Below are positions 1 to 8,356 of a stretch of 64,000 nt of DNA, piece by piece. The DNA is taken from positions 248,001 to 312,000 of the forward strand of contig JBBCXB010000001.1 of NCBI GenBank assembly GCA_037145635.1. Reading direction: 5' to 3'. A model generated the notes under the pieces. That model was not told where the DNA came from. It worked only from the letters and a program-made list of their open reading frames with translations, and searched no databases. The position numbers and the translations under genes were made by a program. Positions within the stretch are counted from its first letter, which is position 1; the number at the start of each line of letters is the position of its first letter. The stretch is from JAATFS01 sp037145635 (lineage in GTDB: Bacteria; Pseudomonadota; Gammaproteobacteria; Xanthomonadales; Xanthomonadaceae).

Positions 1-1372
1 GGTAGTGCGGCCACGTGCGCACCAGCCCGGTGGGGTGGTAGGCGCCGTGCAGGTCGACCAGCAGGCGATGGCGCGCGGTGGCCTCCAGCAGGCGGTGGTA
101 GAACGCGACCATCTGCTGGTCGTCGCGGTCCATGAAATCGACCTTGATGCCCTTGATGCCCAGGCGCTGGTACCACGCCAGCGCCGCTTCCATGTGCGCG
201 TCCAGCGCACGCCAGTGCACCCACAGCCACAGGCCGACGCCGCGCTCGGCCGCGTAGGCCACCAGCTGCGGCAGGTCCAGCGCCGGCACCGCGCGCAGGA
301 TGTCGGCATCGGCGTGGTACTGGCCGTTGCCGGTGCTGCCCCGGTACCAGCCGTCGTCGATCAGCATGTACTGCAGCGACAGCTGCTGCGCATGGTCGAT
401 GTAGCGGCGGATCGTGGTGGTGTTCATGCCGGCGTCGGCCACGTCCGGGGCCCGGCTCCCGGACCACCAGTCCCAGGCGGCCTTGCCGGGCCGCACCCAG
501 CCGGTGTCGGCGATCGCGGAGGGTGGGTTGAGGTTCTCGATCAGGGTCGACTCGATCAGGCGGCCGGGCGCGTCGCCGAGCATCACCACCCGCCACGGGG
601 TCGCGAAGTCGCGGCCCTGCGCATCGGCCACCACCGCCAGCTCCGGCCGGTCCAGCCGCGGCGACAGTTTCGCGCTGGCGCCGAGGCCGCCGTCCTCGCG
701 CCCGGTGAGGTACAGCCCGGCGTAGTCGTGCAGGTCGGCCTCGGCGATCGCCAGGGTGGTGCCCTGGGCCTCGGCCTGGCACACCAGCGGCAGTTCCAGC
801 AGGTGGTGCGGGCGGAGGCGCGAGGCCGCGATCGGGTCGTACTCGCCCTCGTGGCTGGTGCCGAAGCGGCCGAGGTTGAGCGCCCAGCACGGATAGTCGC
901 GCGGGAACGCGAAGCCGGTCAGCTCGTTGCGGATGCGGACCTGGCCGGCGGCCGGCAGGACGTAGCGCAGGGCGACGCCGTCGTCGTAGGCGCGCAGCAG
1001 CACGTCGAGCCGGCGGCCGCCGGCATCGGCCAGGCGCACGCGCAGTTCGCGGTAGTGGTCGCGGGCCTGCCGGGTCTTGCCCACCGGCAGCACATAGCGG
1101 CCATCATGGGCGCGCTCGTCGTGGCCGAGCAGGCGCAGCCCCTGCGACAACGTGCCGTCCGCGCCGAGGTCGAGCCCGAGCGGCGAGGCAGCGATGACCG
1201 GGCGCCCGCGATACAGCACGCGGTAGCGCGCGGCGCCGCCTTCCGCCAGCTCGAACTCGATCTGCGTGCGCTGGCCGGGCGACTGCACGCGCAGTCCCTC
1301 GGCCAGGGCGGGAAACGACAACGACAGCGAGACGCAGGCCATCGCGACGACGGCCCGGAGCAGCTTGCGCAT
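1..1372 (-). CDS. GH97 family glycoside hydrolase, 3' end cut by window edge
   Basis: This gene starts at 1372 and runs off the left edge; 457 codons are visible. It probably encodes a secreted or periplasmic alpha-glucosidase or alpha-galactosidase of family GH97. The first 25 or so residues are a signal peptide (basic start, hydrophobic stretch, cleavage near Ala-Leu-Ala-Glu). The N-terminal half has the beta-sandwich character of GH97. It is followed by a barrel with KAAWDWWSG, IDDGWY, and IKVDFMDRDDQ, then DLHGAY near the edge. The Asp of KVDF is about residue 412, where retaining GH97 enzymes keep their nucleophile; inverting SusB-type enzymes are thought to lack it, so retention of configuration is an inference. 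A LacI-type regulator lies upstream on the same strand, with a candidate operator between them. Substrate cannot be told from sequence. Confidence 0.85.
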   Translation of the reverse strand, partial: MRKLLRAVVAMACVSLSLSFPALAEGLRVQSPGQRTQIEFELAEGGAARYRVLYRGRPVIAASPLGLDLGADGTLSQGLRLLGHDERAHDGRYVLPVGKTRQARDHYRELRVRLADAGGRRLDVLLRAYDDGVALRYVLPAAGQVRIRNELTGFAFPRDYPCWALNLGRFGTSHEGEYDPIAASRLRPHHLLELPLVCQAEAQGTTLAIAEADLHDYAGLYLTGREDGGLGASAKLSPRLDRPELAVVADAQGRDFATPWRVVMLGDAPGRLIESTLIENLNPPSAIADTGWVRPGKAAWDWWSGSRAPDVADAGMNTTTIRRYIDHAQQLSLQYMLIDDGWYRGSTGNGQYHADADILRAVPALDLPQLVAYAAERGVGLWLWVHWRALDAHMEAALAWYQRLGIKGIKVDFMDRDDQQMVAFYHRLLEATARHRLLVDLHGAYHPTGLVRTWPHY

Positions 1373-1439
1373 GACGCCTTCCTCCTCCCAGAGGACGCCA
1401 CCGTACCCCAGATCGCGCATATGCGGCAGGGCCGGCGGA

Positions 1440-1447
1440 TAACGTTA
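1440..1447. promoter_or_regulatory. candidate LacI-family operator (TAACGTTA)
   Basis: The perfect palindrome TAACGTTA lies between the regulator gene and the GH97 start, about 70 bp upstream of that start. LacI-family operators commonly centre on a CG step within AACGTT, so this is the natural site for the adjacent regulator. Binding is inferred. Confidence 0.5.
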
Positions 1448-1612
1448 ACTCCCCGGCGACCAGGCCGGTTCGGAAGGGCGGCTGCGGCGGCACGGACGGG
1501 CGGCGCGTGGCCGAGCCGGCAGACCCGGATCCCTTGGCCGGAGCGCGGTCGCGGTGCCACGGCGACCGCGGCGATCGCGGCCGGCCGGCGCGCGGCTCGC
1601 CGGTGGTCGCCC

Positions 1613-2662
1613 TCAGCCGCCCGGCTTGGCCGTGGAGCCGCGCTTCACCAGCGTGGACTTCATCACCTGCTGCACGGCGCGGCCCTCGCCGCCCTGGCGG
1701 CGCGCGTGCACGTCCTCCACCAGCAGCGTCACCGCCGCACGGCCCATCGCCGTCACCGGCTGGTGGATGGTGGTCAGCGCCGGCCAGATCGTGGTCGCCA
1801 CCGGGGTGTCGTCGAAGCCGGCCACCGACAGGTCCTCCGGCACCCGCAGCCCCAGCCCGTAGGCCACCGCCACCGCGGCGGCGGCCATGTCGTCGTTGCT
1901 GCAGAAGATCGCGCTGGGGCGCCCGGCCGGCGCCAGCAGCGCCTGCGCCGCGACCAGCCCGGAGCGGTAGGTGAACAGGCCGTCGGCCACGTGCGCGGGC
2001 GCGACCGCCAGCCCGGCCTCGGCCATGGTGTCGAAGAAGCCCGCCGCGCGCAGCGCGCTGGGGGTGTGCCGCGGGTCGCCCTTGACGAAGCCGATGCGGC
2101 GATGCCCCTGTTCGATCAGGTAGCGGGTCATGCTGCGCGCGCCCTGGTAGTCGTCGATGCGCACCGCGTTCACCGCCGGCATCGGCGTGCCGGTGGCCAC
2201 CGCCACCACCGGGATGCCGCGCGCGTCGAGCTCGGCGATGGTCTGGCGCGAGTCGCACAGCGGCGGCGGCAGGATCACGCCGTCCACGCCCGCGGCGAGC
2301 AGGCGCTCGGTCGCTGCGCGCTGGCTGCGGATCGCGCCGCACTTCTCGACCAGGATCTGGCTGCCGTTGAGGCTGCTCTGCTCGAGCACGCCGAGCATGA
2401 ACTGGTTGAGGTAGGCCGCGCTGGGATTGCTGTAGAGCACGCCGATGCGTACCAGGCTCGCGGTGCGCAGCGAGCGCCCGGCGAGGTTGGGGCGGTAGCC
2501 CAGCGCCTGCACCGAGGCCTCCACGCGCAGGCGCAGCGCCTCGCCCACGTTCGGGTTGCGGTTGATCACCCGCGAGGCGGTCATCGGCGACACGCGGGCG
2601 TGCCGGGCCACGTCCATCAGCGTTACCGGGCCGCTGTCGCGGCGTTTGCGTTTGGCCACCAT
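1613..2662 (-). CDS. LacI-family transcriptional regulator
   Basis: A 349-residue repressor/activator of the LacI/GalR family that probably controls the GH97 gene just downstream on the same strand. The N-terminal helix-turn-helix with hinge is at about residues 12-60 (VTLMDVARHARVSPMTASRV, then GYRPN). The rest is a periplasmic-binding-protein-like effector domain, with IGFVKGD, FCSNDDMA and VAGFDDTP at the expected spacings. The ATG at 2662 is chosen because the HTH begins about 13 residues later as is usual in the family. The open frame continues further upstream, but that part is low-complexity and overlaps the start of the next gene. The ligand is unknown; a glycoside-utilisation sugar is likely from context. 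Confidence 0.9.
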   Translation of the reverse strand: MVAKRKRRDSGPVTLMDVARHARVSPMTASRVINRNPNVGEALRLRVEASVQALGYRPNLAGRSLRTASLVRIGVLYSNPSAAYLNQFMLGVLEQSSLNGSQILVEKCGAIRSQRAATERLLAAGVDGVILPPPLCDSRQTIAELDARGIPVVAVATGTPMPAVNAVRIDDYQGARSMTRYLIEQGHRRIGFVKGDPRHTPSALRAAGFFDTMAEAGLAVAPAHVADGLFTYRSGLVAAQALLAPAGRPSAIFCSNDDMAAAAVAVAYGLGLRVPEDLSVAGFDDTPVATTIWPALTTIHQPVTAMGRAAVTLLVEDVHARRQGGEGRAVQQVMKSTLVKRGSTAKPGG

Positions 2663-2744
2663 CGTCTCGTGCCGTGTTCGTCGGGTCGCGCCGCCCGCGC
2701 GGGCGGGTGGCGACGGTACTGCCGCGCAGGGTAGGCGCGGCCGC

Positions 2745-4163
2745 TTACTCGTTGGGCGGCGTGGTCGACTTGGCCTGGCTGCCGAAGTCGCCCTCGGCCT
2801 CGGCCGCCAGGTAGGCGAACACGGTGTACGCGGCCACGTTCTGCGCCAGCGCCTTCGGGTCGATCTTGTCGAGGGTGTCGTCGGCGGTGTGGTGCAGGTC
2901 GAAGTAGTCGGTGCCATCCTGCGCCAGCCACGCCCAGGCCCCGCCCTTGGCCGCGATGGGGCCGATGTCCGGACCGGGGCCGCCCTGCTGCGGCGCGTAG
3001 GCGATGCCCAGCGGCGCCAGCACCTCGGCGATCTGCCGGGTCGCCGCGCGCGAGCCCTCGGGCGCCGCCGAGCCGGTGTTGAAGGCGTAGATGCGCCCGG
3101 CCCCGAAGTCGCTCTCCGCGCCGATCTGGTGGCGGCGCAGGTCCTGCGCCGTGCGGCCGTGCGCCTCGGCGTAGGCCTTGCCGCCGTACAGGCCCTGCTC
3201 CTCGTTGGCGAAGGCCACCACGCGGATGCTGCGCCGCGGCGGCTGCTTGAGCTGGCCGATCAGGTGGCCGGCGGCCATCGTGATGCCCACGCCCGCGGCG
3301 TCGTCGATCGCGCCGGTCCCCAGGTCCCAGGAGTCCAGGTGGCCGCCGATCACCACCACCTGCTCGGGGTGGGTGCGCCCGGTGATCTCGCCGATGACGT
3401 TGTACGAGGTCGCGGTGCCGTCCCAGCCGCAGTCCAGCGCCAGTTGCACGCGCGTGGTGCCGCGCTGCACCAGGCGCGCGAGCTGGTTGGCGTCGGGCAC
3501 CGACAGCGCCGCCGCCGGCACCGGGGTCAGGCCCGCGTCGAAGCGGGTGATGCCGGTATGCGGCACCCGGTGCGAATCGGTGCCGGCCGAGCACATGACG
3601 AAGCCGATCGCGCCCTTGCGGATCGCTTCCGACGGCCCCTTGCTGCGCACCGCGCCGCCGTTGCCGTAGTCCTTGCCGTCGCGCTTCTTCAGCATCTGGT
3701 AGTCGACGAAGGCGATCTTGCCGGCGAGCGAACCGGCCGGCGCCGCCTGCAGCGCGGCCAGGTCGGCGAAGCGCACCACCTCGCCCTCGACGGTGCCGCC
3801 GGGGCTGCCGCCCAGCGCGGTGACGGTCAGCGGCTGCGCATGTGCGCCCAGGACCTGCGCGCGCTCGCCGCGCCGCTCCCATTTGGGAAAGGTCACCGGC
3901 TCGGTCCATACCTTGTCGAAGCCCAGCGCCTGGAACCGCGCCCTGGCCCAGGCCACGGCGCGCGGATCGGCCTCGCCGCCGGCGATGCGCGGGCCGACCT
4001 CGGTGGTCAGCGACTCGGTGATGTTCCAGCCGGTGTCGTCGGCCAGCGCCTGCTCGCGCAGCTGCGCGGCGGTGGCCAGGGCCGCGTCGGGTATCCGGGT
4101 CTCGGCGGCGAGACCGGCGGAGGAAGCGAGTAGGGCGGCGATGGCGACTGCGAGGCGGCGCAT
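2745..4163 (-). CDS. secreted M28-family zinc aminopeptidase
   Basis: A 472-residue exported peptidase of family M28, which releases N-terminal amino acids using two zinc ions. A signal peptide occupies the first 20 or so residues (MRRLAVAIAALLASSAGLAA). The middle contains a protease-associated-type insertion. The zinc ligands and catalytic residues appear in order: HLDSWD, DDAAGVG, NEEQGLYG, AESDFGAG and LHHTADD. The ATG at 4163 has GGAG 7-8 bases ahead and begins directly at the signal peptide; an in-frame ATG nine codons upstream lacks this logic. It is monocistronic or weakly linked to the regulator downstream (82 bp gap). The likely role is peptide nutrition outside the cytoplasm. Confidence 0.88.
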   Translation of the reverse strand: MRRLAVAIAALLASSAGLAAETRIPDAALATAAQLREQALADDTGWNITESLTTEVGPRIAGGEADPRAVAWARARFQALGFDKVWTEPVTFPKWERRGERAQVLGAHAQPLTVTALGGSPGGTVEGEVVRFADLAALQAAPAGSLAGKIAFVDYQMLKKRDGKDYGNGGAVRSKGPSEAIRKGAIGFVMCSAGTDSHRVPHTGITRFDAGLTPVPAAALSVPDANQLARLVQRGTTRVQLALDCGWDGTATSYNVIGEITGRTHPEQVVVIGGHLDSWDLGTGAIDDAAGVGITMAAGHLIGQLKQPPRRSIRVVAFANEEQGLYGGKAYAEAHGRTAQDLRRHQIGAESDFGAGRIYAFNTGSAAPEGSRAATRQIAEVLAPLGIAYAPQQGGPGPDIGPIAAKGGAWAWLAQDGTDYFDLHHTADDTLDKIDPKALAQNVAAYTVFAYLAAEAEGDFGSQAKSTTPPNE

Positions 4164-4256
4164 GGGCGGCTCCGGAAACAGGAAAGCCACGAGCTTAACA
4201 GCGCGTGGCTTTCCGTCTGCGTGCGGAAGGTCACCCTCCGCCGGCGCGTACCGCGG

Positions 4257-4676
4257 TCAGGGCTTGAGCGGCTCCTGCTTGAGCGTGTCGCGGATCTCGC
4301 GCAGCAGCAGCACCTCCTCGCTGGGACCCTTGGGCGCCGGGTCTTCCTTGTGGCTGAGGCGATTGATGAGCTTGACCACCATGAAGATCGCGAACGCCAC
4401 GATCAGGAACTGCACGACGGTATTGATGAAGTCGCCATAGCCGATCACCACCGCCGGGATCTCCTTGCCGGCGGCATCCACCTCGGCCGGCTTGAGCGTC
4501 CATGACAACCGCGAGAAATCCACGTTGCCGATCAGCAGTCCCAGCGGCGGCATGATGATCTTGTCGACCAGCGCACTGACGATCTTGCTGAAGGCGGCAC
4601 CGATCACCACGCCGACCGCCAGGTCGACCACGCTGCCGCGCATGGCGAACTTCTTGAACTCGCTGATCATTCCCAT
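4257..4676 (-). CDS. mscL: large-conductance mechanosensitive channel MscL
   Basis: A 139-residue inner-membrane channel that opens under membrane tension to release solutes on hypo-osmotic shock. Length matches the family (about 136 in E. coli). It begins MGMISEFKKFAMRGSVVDLA, continues with the first pore helix VGVVIGAAFSKIV, and has a second membrane helix INTVVQFLIVAFAIFMVV. The charged C-terminal bundle ends in EVLLLREIRDTL. The start is the ATG at 4676 preceded by AAGGAG six bases upstream. The gene is divided from the peptidase by about 90 bp and appears to be transcribed on its own. Confidence 0.96.
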   Translation of the reverse strand: MGMISEFKKFAMRGSVVDLAVGVVIGAAFSKIVSALVDKIIMPPLGLLIGNVDFSRLSWTLKPAEVDAAGKEIPAVVIGYGDFINTVVQFLIVAFAIFMVVKLINRLSHKEDPAPKGPSEEVLLLREIRDTLKQEPLKP

Positions 4677-4734
4677 CTTGACTCCTTTGCCGTAACGGAC
4701 CACTTGCCGCGGTCCGATCGTAGCGTGGCCGATG

Positions 4735-5448
4735 TCAGCGTGCGATGACCCCGTGGCGCTCGGCCACGTTCTCCAGCCGCGCGCTGAAACGGTCGCCCGG
4801 CTGCAGGCTGGCCACGCCCGCGGGCGTGCCCATGAACACCAGGTCGCCGGCGCGCAGCGCGTAGAGCTTGGACAACTCGTGCAGGATCTCCGGCACGTTC
4901 CAGATCATCTGGTCCAGCAGCGACTGCTGGCGGACCTCGCCGTTGACCTCCAGCGACAGGTTGAGCGCCTCCAGCGCACCGACCTCGCCGGCGTGCACCA
5001 GCTCGCTGACCGGCGCGGAATGGTCGAAGCCCTTGGCGATGTCCCAGGGCAGGCCCTTGGCCTTGGCCGCGGCCTGCAGGTCGCGGCGGGTCAGGTCCAG
5101 GCCGACGCCGTAGCCGTAGATCAGTGCCTCGGCGGCCTCGACCGCGAGCACGCCGGCCGGCGCGTCCCGGCCCAGCGCCACCACCAGTTCCACCTCGTGG
5201 TGCAGCTCCGAGGTGCCGGGCGGGTAGGGGATCGGGTCGCCATGGCCGACCACCACGGCATCGGCCGGCTTCATGAAGAAGGTGGGCTGCCCGCGCTCGG
5301 CCTTGGAGGCCGGCGCCGTGGCGCCCATCTCGCGCGCGTGGTCGGCGAAGTTGCGCCCCACGCAGTAGATGCGATGGACCGGGAAGGTACCGCCGCCCAC
5401 CACGGGGATGCGCGGGATGTCGGGGGCGGGAATTACGTCGTTGGGCAT
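4735..5448 (-). CDS. fumarylacetoacetate hydrolase (FAH) family protein
   Basis: A 237-residue soluble enzyme of the FAH superfamily, close in size to fumarylpyruvate/acylpyruvate hydrolases. These cleave C-C bonds in acylpyruvates or decarboxylate oxo-acids with a divalent metal. The fold begins with a substrate loop (IYCVGRNFADHAREMG). The metal-binding Glu residues are in HHEVELVVALG and the Asp in GVGLDLTRRD. The C-terminal FMGTPAGVASLQPGD is typical. The ATG at 5448 has GGAGG eight bases upstream, so it is preferred over a GTG two codons earlier. The substrate is unknown; no aromatic-degradation genes lie next to it. Confidence 0.85.
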   Translation of the reverse strand: MPNDVIPAPDIPRIPVVGGGTFPVHRIYCVGRNFADHAREMGATAPASKAERGQPTFFMKPADAVVVGHGDPIPYPPGTSELHHEVELVVALGRDAPAGVLAVEAAEALIYGYGVGLDLTRRDLQAAAKAKGLPWDIAKGFDHSAPVSELVHAGEVGALEALNLSLEVNGEVRQQSLLDQMIWNVPEILHELSKLYALRAGDLVFMGTPAGVASLQPGDRFSARLENVAERHGVIAR

Positions 5449-5550
5449 GCACACGTCCTCCGGAGGGTGACGCGTGAGTCTAGCCGCTCGCTCGTTAGGC
5501 GGGATTGCAGGCGTGTGCGCGCCGGTGCGGCGCAGGCGCTGCCCGGCGCC

Positions 5551-5829
5551 TCAGCGCGACAGCGGCAGGGCGGGCTTGCGAACCACGCGGTACTCGCCCT
5601 CGACCACGCGCACCGGCTCCGCCGGCGTGCGCTTGCCGGACTTGCCCAGCAGCTTCCACGCCACGCCCGCCAGGATCATCGCCGCTCCCACGAACAGGCC
5701 GAAGAACACCAGCACCGCCAGGATCGCCAGCCCGGCCAGGCCGGCGGCCAGGCGCATCAGCGGGTGCCGCGGCTTGCGCGGTTCGAACAGGTGACGGACG
5801 GTGCCGAACTGGAAAATGTTTGCGCGCAT
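5551..5829 (-). CDS. small hypothetical inner-membrane protein
   Basis: A 92-residue protein that I do not recognise. It has a short basic N-terminus (about 25 residues). A long hydrophobic region at about residues 28-58 could form two closely spaced membrane segments (AAGLAGLAILAVLVFFGLFVG and the following residues). The C-terminal tail is basic and cytoplasmic-looking. The ATG at 5829 is chosen because the hydrophobic part follows at a natural distance; the open frame extends upstream in low-complexity sequence. It is divergent from the Rieske gene. The call as a real gene rests on length and on a transmembrane pattern with normal codon bias. Confidence 0.6.
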   Translation of the reverse strand: MRANIFQFGTVRHLFEPRKPRHPLMRLAAGLAGLAILAVLVFFGLFVGAAMILAGVAWKLLGKSGKRTPAEPVRVVEGEYRVVRKPALPLSR

Positions 5830-6020
5830 GGCGATGTCGCTGCCGGGATGAGCCAGGCGGCAGTATCGTTGCGCGCGCCTGTCATTGAGTGAAAAGTTCG
5901 TTAATCGTGAAATTTCGGCAGCGATATCAGGTGCTTGCGCAGGCTCCGCATGCTGGCCAGGCGTGCGTGCGCGGGCATGGCACAATGCCGGCCCCGCGTG
6001 CGCGCGTCCGGTACAGGCCG

Positions 6021-6365
6021 ATGGCTTCCGCAGATCCCCGGTTTCTGGCAACGCTGGCGCAGCTGCCGGACGGCGGCTTCCTCGAGGTCGAGGCCGAGAT
6101 CGACGGCGCGCCCGAGTCGCTGGTGCTGTACCGCGAGGCCGATCGCGTCCGCGGCTGGCTCAACGTGTGCCCGCATGCCGGCCGCCGGCTGGACTGGGCG
6201 CCGGGGCAGTTCCTCAAGAGTCGCGAGGGGCACCTGGTCTGCGCCGCGCACGGGGCCTCGTTCGAGCTGGTCGACGGCACCTGCGTCGCCGGTCCCTGCC
6301 GGGGCGATGCCCTGCGCGCGGTGGCCCTGGCGGTCGAAGATGGGTGCGTGCGCCTGCGCCCCTGA
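6021..6365 (+). CDS. small Rieske [2Fe-2S] protein
   Basis: A 114-residue protein consisting almost entirely of one Rieske domain, which binds a 2Fe-2S cluster through two Cys and two His. The ligands are visible in CPHAG and, 22 residues on, CAAHGASF. This single-domain form resembles NirD-like ferredoxin subunits, but no oxygenase or reductase partner is adjacent, so the electron-transfer partner is unknown. The start is uncertain: the ATG at 6021 leads straight into the fold, while an in-frame ATG at 5985 would add 12 arginine-rich residues. The stop codon is one base from that of the convergent SLC13 gene. Confidence 0.8.
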   Translation: MASADPRFLATLAQLPDGGFLEVEAEIDGAPESLVLYREADRVRGWLNVCPHAGRRLDWAPGQFLKSREGHLVCAAHGASFELVDGTCVAGPCRGDALRAVALAVEDGCVRLRP

Positions 6366-6366
6366 C

Positions 6367-8229
6367 TCAGCGGCCGGCCCACCAGAACATCAGGTTGATC
6401 ATCGCCACCATCACGATTACGTAGATCAGCGACAGCGGCCCGCCCACTCGCCACAGCTCGCGCGGCTGGTAGTCGGCCGGGCCGGCGACCATCGAGATCA
6501 CCGGGTTGGACGCGGTCATCAGGTTGTTCGAGGCCGACAGCGCCACGATCAGTGCGAAGGCGGTGGGATTGCCGCCCGCGGCCAGCGCCAGGTTCACCGC
6601 GATCGGCACCATCACGATGGTGGCGCCGACATGGCTGATCACCAGCGAGAACGCGGTGGTGAGCAGGGCCAGCGCGATCTCCAGCGCCCATACCGGCACG
6701 CCCTCGGGCAGGCGGTCGATGGTGTGGCCGGCGACCCAGGCCGCGGTGCCGCTGCTGTCCATCGCCCAGCCCAGCGGGATCAGCCCGGCCATCATGAAAA
6801 TGGTCTTCCAGTTGATCGAGGCATAGGCCTCGTCCATGCGCAGCACGCCGCTGACCAGCATGCAGGCCACGCCGGTCATCAGCGTCAGCGCCACCGGCAG
6901 CCGCGAGGTCAGCGCGATCACGATGGTCAGCGCGAAGATCGCCATCGCGATCTTGAACTTGTGCGGGCGCTGCTCGCCCTTGGGATAGTCGGTGACCGGC
7001 ACGAAGTCGCGGCTTTCTGCCGCCTGCGCCAGGTCCTGCCAGATGCTGTGGAACACCAGCATGTCGCCCGCGCGCAGCGGCACCTTGCGCACGTCGTCGC
7101 GGATCACCTGCTTGTCGCGGTTGATCGCCAGCAGGCTCATGCCGTTCTGCTTGCGCAGCCGCAGCTCGGCGGCGCTCTTGCCGATGAAGCGCGAGTTCGG
7201 CGGGATCACCGCTTCGGAGATGCCGGCGCGGCTGGGGTTGAACAGGTCGCCGAGGTTGCGCAGGCGCGAGGACATGCGCAGGAACTGGTTCTGCGCGAAA
7301 TCGGTCACGTCCTGGCGCGGGCCCATCGCGCCGAGCACGCTGCCGACCCAGATGCGCATGTCCGCCGGCGGCGCCAGGCGGGTGTCGTTGCCGGTCTTGA
7401 GCGCCAGCAGCAGCGGCGCGTCGTGGATCGTCTCGGCCTCGCCCAGGGTCATGCCGACCAGCGGGCTCTCGGCCGTGACCGTGAGCTCGAACACGTCGCC
7501 GTCGATGCCGTAGGTCTTGGCGAAGTAGCTGTCTGTGCGCGAGGGCGTGACGCCCTCGTTGATCAGGCCCTCCTCCTCGATCAGCTTGCGGTCGCCGTAG
7601 AGGCGGAAGTACAGCAGCGCCGCGACTAGCAGCGCCACGCCGATCGGCAGCGGCGCGAACATGCCCAGCGGCTCGATCGTCGCCATGCCCGAGGGCAGGT
7701 TGTTGTTGGCCGACTGCAGCAGGTCGTTGAGCAGGATCAGCGGCGAGTTGCCGACCATGGTCAGCGCGCCGCCCATCACGATCGCCGCGGCGATCGGCAG
7801 CAGCAGCCGCTGCAGCGTCAGCCCGGTGCGCGCGGCCAGCCGCGAGGCCACCGGCAGGTACAGCGCCATCACCGACGGGTTCTGCATGAACGAAGAATTG
7901 AGGCCGGAGATCGCCAGCGTCATCATCATCAGCCGGCTCTCGCTGCCGCGCGAGCGCCGCAGCAGCCACGAGGCCAGCCGGTTCAGCGCGCCGGTGCGCT
8001 CCAGGCCGGCGCCGAGGATGGTGGTGGCGATGATGCTCATCACCGCGTTGCCGGAGAAGCCGCCGAAGATCTCCTCCGGCGCGATCAGCCCGGTCACGCC
8101 CAGCACCACCAGCACGATCAGCGCCACCACGTCGGCGCGGATGCGCTCGAACAGGAACATCGCCATCGTGAAGCCGACCAGCCCGAGGACGAGCTTCATG
8201 TCGTTGGTCAGCGTCAGCGCGGTGTCCAT
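6367..8229 (-). CDS. SLC13/DASS-type anion permease with two RCK_C domains
   Basis: A 620-residue inner-membrane transporter of the SLC13 (divalent anion:Na+ symporter) family. Two hydrophobic halves of several helices flank a cytoplasmic insert at about residues 205-390, which holds two RCK_C (TrkA-C) ligand-binding domains (the second with NSRFIGKSAAELRLR and RAGDMLVFHS). The re-entrant SNN/ASNNLMTASNP-type motif in the last quarter and GNSPLILLND in the first half match the family. Sulfate or dicarboxylate are plausible substrates. The ATG at 8229 has no visible Shine-Dalgarno, because a heptamer repeat lies immediately upstream. An internal ATG ten codons later is possible. It converges on the Rieske gene with one base between the stops. 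Confidence 0.87.
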   Translation of the reverse strand: MDTALTLTNDMKLVLGLVGFTMAMFLFERIRADVVALIVLVVLGVTGLIAPEEIFGGFSGNAVMSIIATTILGAGLERTGALNRLASWLLRRSRGSESRLMMMTLAISGLNSSFMQNPSVMALYLPVASRLAARTGLTLQRLLLPIAAAIVMGGALTMVGNSPLILLNDLLQSANNNLPSGMATIEPLGMFAPLPIGVALLVAALLYFRLYGDRKLIEEEGLINEGVTPSRTDSYFAKTYGIDGDVFELTVTAESPLVGMTLGEAETIHDAPLLLALKTGNDTRLAPPADMRIWVGSVLGAMGPRQDVTDFAQNQFLRMSSRLRNLGDLFNPSRAGISEAVIPPNSRFIGKSAAELRLRKQNGMSLLAINRDKQVIRDDVRKVPLRAGDMLVFHSIWQDLAQAAESRDFVPVTDYPKGEQRPHKFKIAMAIFALTIVIALTSRLPVALTLMTGVACMLVSGVLRMDEAYASINWKTIFMMAGLIPLGWAMDSSGTAAWVAGHTIDRLPEGVPVWALEIALALLTTAFSLVISHVGATIVMVPIAVNLALAAGGNPTAFALIVALSASNNLMTASNPVISMVAGPADYQPRELWRVGGPLSLIYVIVMVAMINLMFWWAGR

Positions 8230-8230
8230 A

Positions 8231-8356
8231 GGGGCCGGGAGTGGGGAGTGGGGAATAGAGAGTGGCAGAAGCGGACAGGCCGACGCAGCCGCGGGCTATC
8301 CGGTTGCCGCGGGTGACCGCCGTTCCGACTCCCCACTCACGCTTCCCGATTCCCGG
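8231..8356. repeat. heptamer-type inverted-repeat element, copy 1
   Basis: The left arm (8236-8265) is built of GGGAGTG/GGGAATA heptamers and opens with CCGGGA. The right arm (8327-8356) reads as the inverse pattern and closes with GATTCCCGG. The arms flank a spacer of about 60 bp. The element abuts the SLC13 start codon on one side. On the other side its right arm is translated as the C-terminus of trmB, whose stop is at 8296. Three more copies occur at 24857, 44262 and 47486. Confidence 0.75.

Noticed and set aside
5..2734. A 909-codon open frame on the plus strand
   Set aside because: It is the antisense shadow of the GH97 and LacI genes; composition is rich in His, Arg, Val and Gln without any domain, as happens opposite GC-rich genes.
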